DNA of 17,502 bases from the NCBI GenBank assembly GCA_024762755.1, contig JANTGX010000019.1:1-17502 (forward strand), read 5' to 3'. A model generated the notes under the pieces. The model had not been told where the DNA came from and searched no databases. It saw nothing but the letters and a program-made list of their open reading frames with translations. Shown one piece after another: positions 13,936 through 17,502 of this stretch (positions are counted from its first letter, which is position 1; every line of letters begins with the position of its first letter). Both the position numbers and the translations under genes were made by a program. Source of the DNA: Gammaproteobacteria bacterium (lineage in GTDB: Bacteria > Pseudomonadota > Gammaproteobacteria > SZUA-152).

Positions 13936-15660
13936 ATGAGTAAACATCGCCATCGGCTGGAGCGCAATCGGGCGTCCTCCCTGCGCGCCTGGCACAGCGG
14001 CTACACGCGGCCCAGGGAGGCCCGGCAGGACGTCATGGTGGACTGCGGCTGGGGGCGCCTGATCTTCGGCCAGACCTTCTCCAGCAACGAGGCCCTGGCC
14101 AGCACCCTGCAGAAGGAAAAGCCGGGCAAGCGCGACATCGCCATGTACCTGCGCGACCCCCACGTGGTGATCTCGCAGGCGCCCCAGGGCGTGTTCCTCG
14201 ATCCCTCGCACACCTACCGGCTGTGGCTGGACCGCTACCGTCCCGCCGCCCAGCCACCGAAGAGCTTCGTCGTGCGCCTGCTCAACAGCCGCGAGGATGC
14301 CGAGGCCGTCAACGACCTCTACATCCGCCAGCACCTGGTGCCGCCGGGGGCCGACTTCGTCTGGAGCCGGCGCGCCGACCGGCTGCTCACCTACGTCGTC
14401 GCCGAGGAAAAGGGCAGCGGCCACATCCTCGGCGTGGTGCTGGGGGTGGACCACGCGGAGGCCTTCGACGACCCGGAGAACGGCTCCAGCCTGTGGGCCC
14501 TGGCCGTGGACGCCCAGGCCCAGCAGCCGGGCCTGGGCGAGGCCCTGGTGCGCCAGCTGGCCGAGCACTACCAGGCCCGCGGGCGCAGCTTCATGGACCT
14601 CTCCGTGATGCACGACAACCTGCCGGCCATCCACCTGTACGAGAAGCTGGGCTTCGTGCGCGTGCCGGTGTTCTCCCTCAAGCACAAGAACCCGTACAAC
14701 GAACCGCTCTACATCGCCGCCGCGCCGGAGGAGCGCCTCAACCCCTACGCCGACATCATCGTGCGCGAGGCGCGCCGGCGTGGCATCGCCGTGGAGGTGC
14801 TGGACGAGGAACAAAACTACTTCGAGCTGGGCTTCGGCGGCCGCAGCATCGTCTGCCGCGAATCCCTCTCGGAGCTGACCACCGCCATCGCCATGAGCCG
14901 CTGCGACGACAAGGCGGTCACCCACCGCGTGCTGGCCAAGGCCGGGCTGCGGGTGCCGGCGCAGGTGGTGAGCGGCGACCTGGATCACGACCTGGCCTTT
15001 CTCGACCACCACGCCCGGGTGGTGGTCAAGCCGGCGCAGGGGGAGCAGGGCGACGGCATCAGCGTCGACGTGCGCACGCCGGAGACCCTGCGCCAGGCCA
15101 TCGAGGTCGCGCGGCAGGTCAGCCACCGGGTGCTGCTGGAGGAGTTCGTCGAGGGCCAGGACCTGCGCGTCATCGTCATCGGTTTCGAGGTGGTGGCGGC
15201 GGCGGTGCGGCAACCGGCGGCCATCACCGGCACCGGCCGCCACACCATCGAGCAGCTGATCGAGAAGCAGAGCCGGCGCCGCGCCGCGGCCACCGGCGGG
15301 GAATCGCGCATCCCCCTCGACGACGAGACCCGCCGCGCCATCGCCGAGGCCGGTTACCGCCTGGACAGCCCGCTGCCGGAGGGTGAGACGCTGATCGTGC
15401 GCAAGACCGCCAACCTGCACACCGGCGGCACCATCCACGACGTCACGGCGCAACTGCACCCGACGCTCGTCGAGGTCAGCCGGCGCGCCGCCCGCGCCCT
15501 GGACATCCCCGTGGTGGGGCTGGACCTGCTGGTGCCCCGCGTCGATGGCGACCAATACGTTATGATCGAGGCCAACGAACGGCCCGGTCTGGCCAATCAC
15601 GAACCCCAACCCACGGCGGAACGATTCATCGATCTGCTGTTCCCGCAAACCGCCACCTAG
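13936..15660 (+). CDS. ngg: N-acetylglutaminylglutamine synthetase (GNAT/ATP-grasp fusion)
   Basis: The 574-residue product contains a GNAT acetyltransferase domain (about 110-260; acetyl-CoA loop QQPGLGEALVRQL at 196-208 and the NLPAIHLYEKLGF motif at 228-240). A C-terminal ATP-grasp domain (about 320-568) resembles cyanophycin synthetase/glutathione-synthetase types: VVVKPAQGEQGDGISV at 362-377, LLEEFVEGQDLRVIVIG at 400-416, and metal-binding EANERPGL at 545-552. This explains a two-step reaction: ATP-driven joining of two glutamines and acetyl transfer to the N-terminus. The first 105 residues match neither domain clearly. The ATG at 13936 follows asnO by 11 bases, with TGAGG (13922-13926, including the asnO stop) as ribosome binding site. 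An upstream in-frame extension to 13873 would overlap asnO and is not favoured. Confidence 0.95.
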   Translation: MSKHRHRLERNRASSLRAWHSGYTRPREARQDVMVDCGWGRLIFGQTFSSNEALASTLQKEKPGKRDIAMYLRDPHVVISQAPQGVFLDPSHTYRLWLDRYRPAAQPPKSFVVRLLNSREDAEAVNDLYIRQHLVPPGADFVWSRRADRLLTYVVAEEKGSGHILGVVLGVDHAEAFDDPENGSSLWALAVDAQAQQPGLGEALVRQLAEHYQARGRSFMDLSVMHDNLPAIHLYEKLGFVRVPVFSLKHKNPYNEPLYIAAAPEERLNPYADIIVREARRRGIAVEVLDEEQNYFELGFGGRSIVCRESLSELTTAIAMSRCDDKAVTHRVLAKAGLRVPAQVVSGDLDHDLAFLDHHARVVVKPAQGEQGDGISVDVRTPETLRQAIEVARQVSHRVLLEEFVEGQDLRVIVIGFEVVAAAVRQPAAITGTGRHTIEQLIEKQSRRRAAATGGESRIPLDDETRRAIAEAGYRLDSPLPEGETLIVRKTANLHTGGTIHDVTAQLHPTLVEVSRRAARALDIPVVGLDLLVPRVDGDQYVMIEANERPGLANHEPQPTAERFIDLLFPQTAT

Positions 15661-15674
15661 GATCGTTTCACAAC

Positions 15675-16784
15675 ATGCGTCAGTTGCCCGTCGATCAGGA
15701 CTATGTACTGGATATCCTTACCGAACTGCTGCAGATCGCCAGCCCCTCCGGTTACACCGACAGCGTGGTCCACTTCGCCTGCGATCAACTGGAGCAGCTC
15801 GGCATCGACTACGAAATCACCCGCCGGGGCGCCATCCGCGCCAATCTCAAGGGCGCCCAGGGCAGCCCGGACCGGGCCATCGTCGCCCACCTCGACACCC
15901 TCGGCGCCATGGTCAAGGGCTTCAAGTCCAACGGCCGTCTGGAGATCGTGCCCATCGGCCATTGGAACGCCCGCTTCGCCGAAGGTGCCCGGGTCACCAT
16001 CTTCAGCGACATGCGCGTGCTGCGCGGCACCATCCTGCCGCTCAAGGCGTCAGGTCACACCTTCGGCCCGGAGATCGACAATCAGCCCAGCGGCTGGGAT
16101 CACGTGGAAGTGCGCATCGACGAGCGCTGCTTCAGCCTCGAAGACCTGCTGCGGCTCGGCGTGCGGGTGGGCGACTTCATCGCCATCGACACCAACTACG
16201 AGATCGATCAGAGCGGCTTCATCAACTCCCGCCACCTGGACGACAAGGCCGGCTGCGCGGTGCTGTTCGGCGCCGCCAAGGCCATCGTCGAGTCCGGCAT
16301 CCAGTTGCCCATGGACTGCCACCTGCTGTTCACCATCTCCGAGGAGGTCGGCTCCGGCGCCTCCGCGGTGCTGCACCAGGACGTGGCGGAGATGGTCACG
16401 GTGGACAATGGCACCACCGCCCCGGGCCAGAATTCCAGCGAGTTCGGCGTCACCGTCGCCATGGCGGACATGACCGGGCCCTTCGATTTCCACCTCACCC
16501 GGCGCCTGATCCAGCTGTGCCAGGAATTCGAGATCGACTACCAACGCGACATCTTCCGCTACTACCGCTCCGACAGTGCGGCCGCGGTGGAGGCCGGCAA
16601 CGACCTGCGCACCGCGCTGGTGACCTTTGGCGTCGACGCCTCTCACGGCTACGAACGCATCCACTGGGACGCCCTGGAATCCCTGGTGCAGCTGCTCACC
16701 GTGTACATGCAGAGCCCCCCCCTGTTCGGCCGCGATCGCGTCGACATGGGGCCGCGCCCCGGCTTCCCCACCCAGCCGGCCTGA
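15675..16784 (+). CDS. NAGGN-operon M42-family metallopeptidase
   Basis: The 369-residue product has the M42 (glutamyl/TET aminopeptidase-like) layout with two metal sites. Candidate ligands are His72 in AHLDTLG, Asp189 in SRHLDDKAG, the catalytic Glu223/Glu224 in SEEVGSG, Asp244 in TVDNGT, and His324 in DASHGYER. The PDZ-like insert expected in M42 lies around 90-165. It starts 14 bases after the synthetase stop, with AGGAT at 15659-15663 overlapping that stop as a possible ribosome binding site. The trio amidotransferase, GNAT/ATP-grasp and M42 hydrolase is a recognised conserved set. The first two suffice for NAGGN synthesis, so the peptidase may degrade NAGGN after stress or trim a precursor; this is inference. 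No signal peptide is seen, so it is cytosolic. Confidence 0.92.
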   Translation: MRQLPVDQDYVLDILTELLQIASPSGYTDSVVHFACDQLEQLGIDYEITRRGAIRANLKGAQGSPDRAIVAHLDTLGAMVKGFKSNGRLEIVPIGHWNARFAEGARVTIFSDMRVLRGTILPLKASGHTFGPEIDNQPSGWDHVEVRIDERCFSLEDLLRLGVRVGDFIAIDTNYEIDQSGFINSRHLDDKAGCAVLFGAAKAIVESGIQLPMDCHLLFTISEEVGSGASAVLHQDVAEMVTVDNGTTAPGQNSSEFGVTVAMADMTGPFDFHLTRRLIQLCQEFEIDYQRDIFRYYRSDSAAAVEAGNDLRTALVTFGVDASHGYERIHWDALESLVQLLTVYMQSPPLFGRDRVDMGPRPGFPTQPA

Positions 16785-16955
16785 CTGTCGATCCCCGCAA
16801 CGGGTTGCCACAGGGATCCCGGGCTTCATTCCCCTTGCCTTTCCTTTCTCCGCGTTGCGCGCGGCTGTGACGCAGGCGGATCACTACCTCAGCATCGCCA
16901 TCGATCCGGCAGCGGAGCACAGTCGGGCCGCGTAAACCGCCTCTTCCGAAACGGC
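16785..16955. other. Convergent spacer between NAGGN operon and FAD oxidase gene
   Basis: About 170 bases with no gene. Short stems only: CCCG 16794-16797 / CGGG 16801-16804, and CCGCG 16850-16854 / CGCGG 16860-16864. Neither is followed by a T tract, so no rho-independent terminator can be named for either flanking gene. Confidence 0.5.
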
Positions 16956-17502
16956 TCAGGCCCCTGTCGTTTGATCCGCCGACGGCAGCGACTTGCCGGG
17001 GTTGAGGATGCCGTCGGGGTCGAAGACGCGCCGGATCTGCTGCATCAGGGCGAGGCTGGCAGAGTCGATCTCGCGCGGCACGAAGTCGCGCTTGACCAGG
17101 CCGATGCCGTGTTCGCCGGAGAGGCTGCCACCGAGGCCGAGCACGCTGTCGAAGACCTCGGCCAGGCAGGCCTCGGCGCGGCGCATCTGCCCGGGGTCGT
17201 CCGGGTCCACCAGCAGGTTGACGTGGATATTGCCATTGCCGGCGTGGCCGAAGTTGGCGATGGTGATCTGGTGCTCCTCCCCCAGCACCTCGAGGCGCGC
17301 GATGAGGGCGGGGATCTGCGAGACCGGCACCACCACGTCTTCGTTGATCTTCTTTGGCGCCACGTTGCGCAGGGCCGGCGAGAGGGCCTTGCGCACCGCC
17401 CACAGGGCCTGCACCTCGTTGGCGTCGCGCGCCGCCTCTAGGTGCAGCAGGGCCTCGTTCTGCGCGGCCCGGCCGATGGCCGCCACGGCCTCCTCCATGG
17501 CC
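16956..17502 (-). CDS. FAD-linked oxidase, C-terminal part (GlcD/D-lactate dehydrogenase-like), 5' end outside window
   Basis: A minus-strand frame enters from the right edge and ends at TGA 16958-16956, giving about 182 residues. It matches the C-terminal domain of FAD-linked oxidases of the GlcD/Dld/2-hydroxyglutarate dehydrogenase group. Features include LWAVRKALSPALRN, KINEDVVVPVSQIPALI, the metal/substrate-binding NFGHAGNGNIHVNLLVD, GGSLSGEHGIGLVKRDF, and the closing FDPDGILNPGK. These flavoproteins oxidise 2-hydroxy acids and pass electrons to quinone or an Fe-S partner. The FAD-binding N-terminal half lies beyond the window, so the substrate (glycolate, D-lactate or another) cannot be told. 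The in-window ATG at 17498 is internal to the domain and not the true start. Confidence 0.9.
   Translation of the reverse strand, partial: AMEEAVAAIGRAAQNEALLHLEAARDANEVQALWAVRKALSPALRNVAPKKINEDVVVPVSQIPALIARLEVLGEEHQITIANFGHAGNGNIHVNLLVDPDDPGQMRRAEACLAEVFDSVLGLGGSLSGEHGIGLVKRDFVPREIDSASLALMQQIRRVFDPDGILNPGKSLPSADQTTGA

Noticed and set aside
13912..15648. 578-codon minus-strand frame antisense to the NAGGN synthetase
   Set aside because: Same reason: an antisense shadow of a gene with clear GNAT and ATP-grasp motifs.
1..17502. CRISPR arrays, insertion sequences, transposases, integrases
   Set aside because: No regularly spaced repeats and no transposase or recombinase motifs were seen on either strand.

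Overview
The window reads as a high-GC gammaproteobacterial chromosome, probably a Chromatiales/Ectothiorhodospiraceae-type organism. This rests on three things: the conserved order birA, coaX, SPOR-domain gene, tRNA-Thr; an N-acetylglutaminylglutamine amide (NAGGN) osmolyte operon typical of salt-exposed proteobacteria; and a c-type cytochrome C-terminus at the left edge. Species cannot be told from the sequence alone.

Left part (1 to about 2150) is visibly lower in GC than the rest. It holds the 3' end of a CxxCH-containing cytochrome gene with a strong terminator, a 398-base spacer, and a secreted seven-bladed beta-propeller protein with its own strong terminator. It looks like an accessory segment beside the core operon.

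The region 2195-5760 is a tightly overlapping four-gene unit: a double cyclic-nucleotide-binding-domain/rhodanese fusion, birA (biotin ligase/repressor), coaX (type III pantothenate kinase) and a membrane-anchored SPOR-domain protein. A tRNA-Thr(TGT) gene with its own good promoter follows. The usual tRNA-tuf continuation is absent; a GC-rich, structured spacer leads instead to a Sel1-repeat protein and a small PilZ-domain protein.

The region 7140-9871 is a heat-shock unit. A near-consensus sigma-32 promoter precedes htpG, and sfsA starts inside the htpG stop codon. Convergent to it, and overlapping it by 29 bases, is a membrane GGDEF-EAL protein with a broken GGDEF site and an intact EAL site, so a likely c-di-GMP phosphodiesterase.

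The region 12149-16784 is the complete NAGGN trio: asnO-type amidotransferase, GNAT/ATP-grasp dipeptide synthetase and an M42-family peptidase, separated by 11 and 14 bases. The first two account for synthesis of the osmolyte; the peptidase's role is open. The right edge carries the C-terminal part of an FAD-linked oxidase on the minus strand.

Most genes belong to known families. The least explained items are the cNMP/rhodanese sensor at the head of the birA operon, the peptidase of the NAGGN trio, the PilZ protein with a changed signature residue, and the synteny break after tRNA-Thr.
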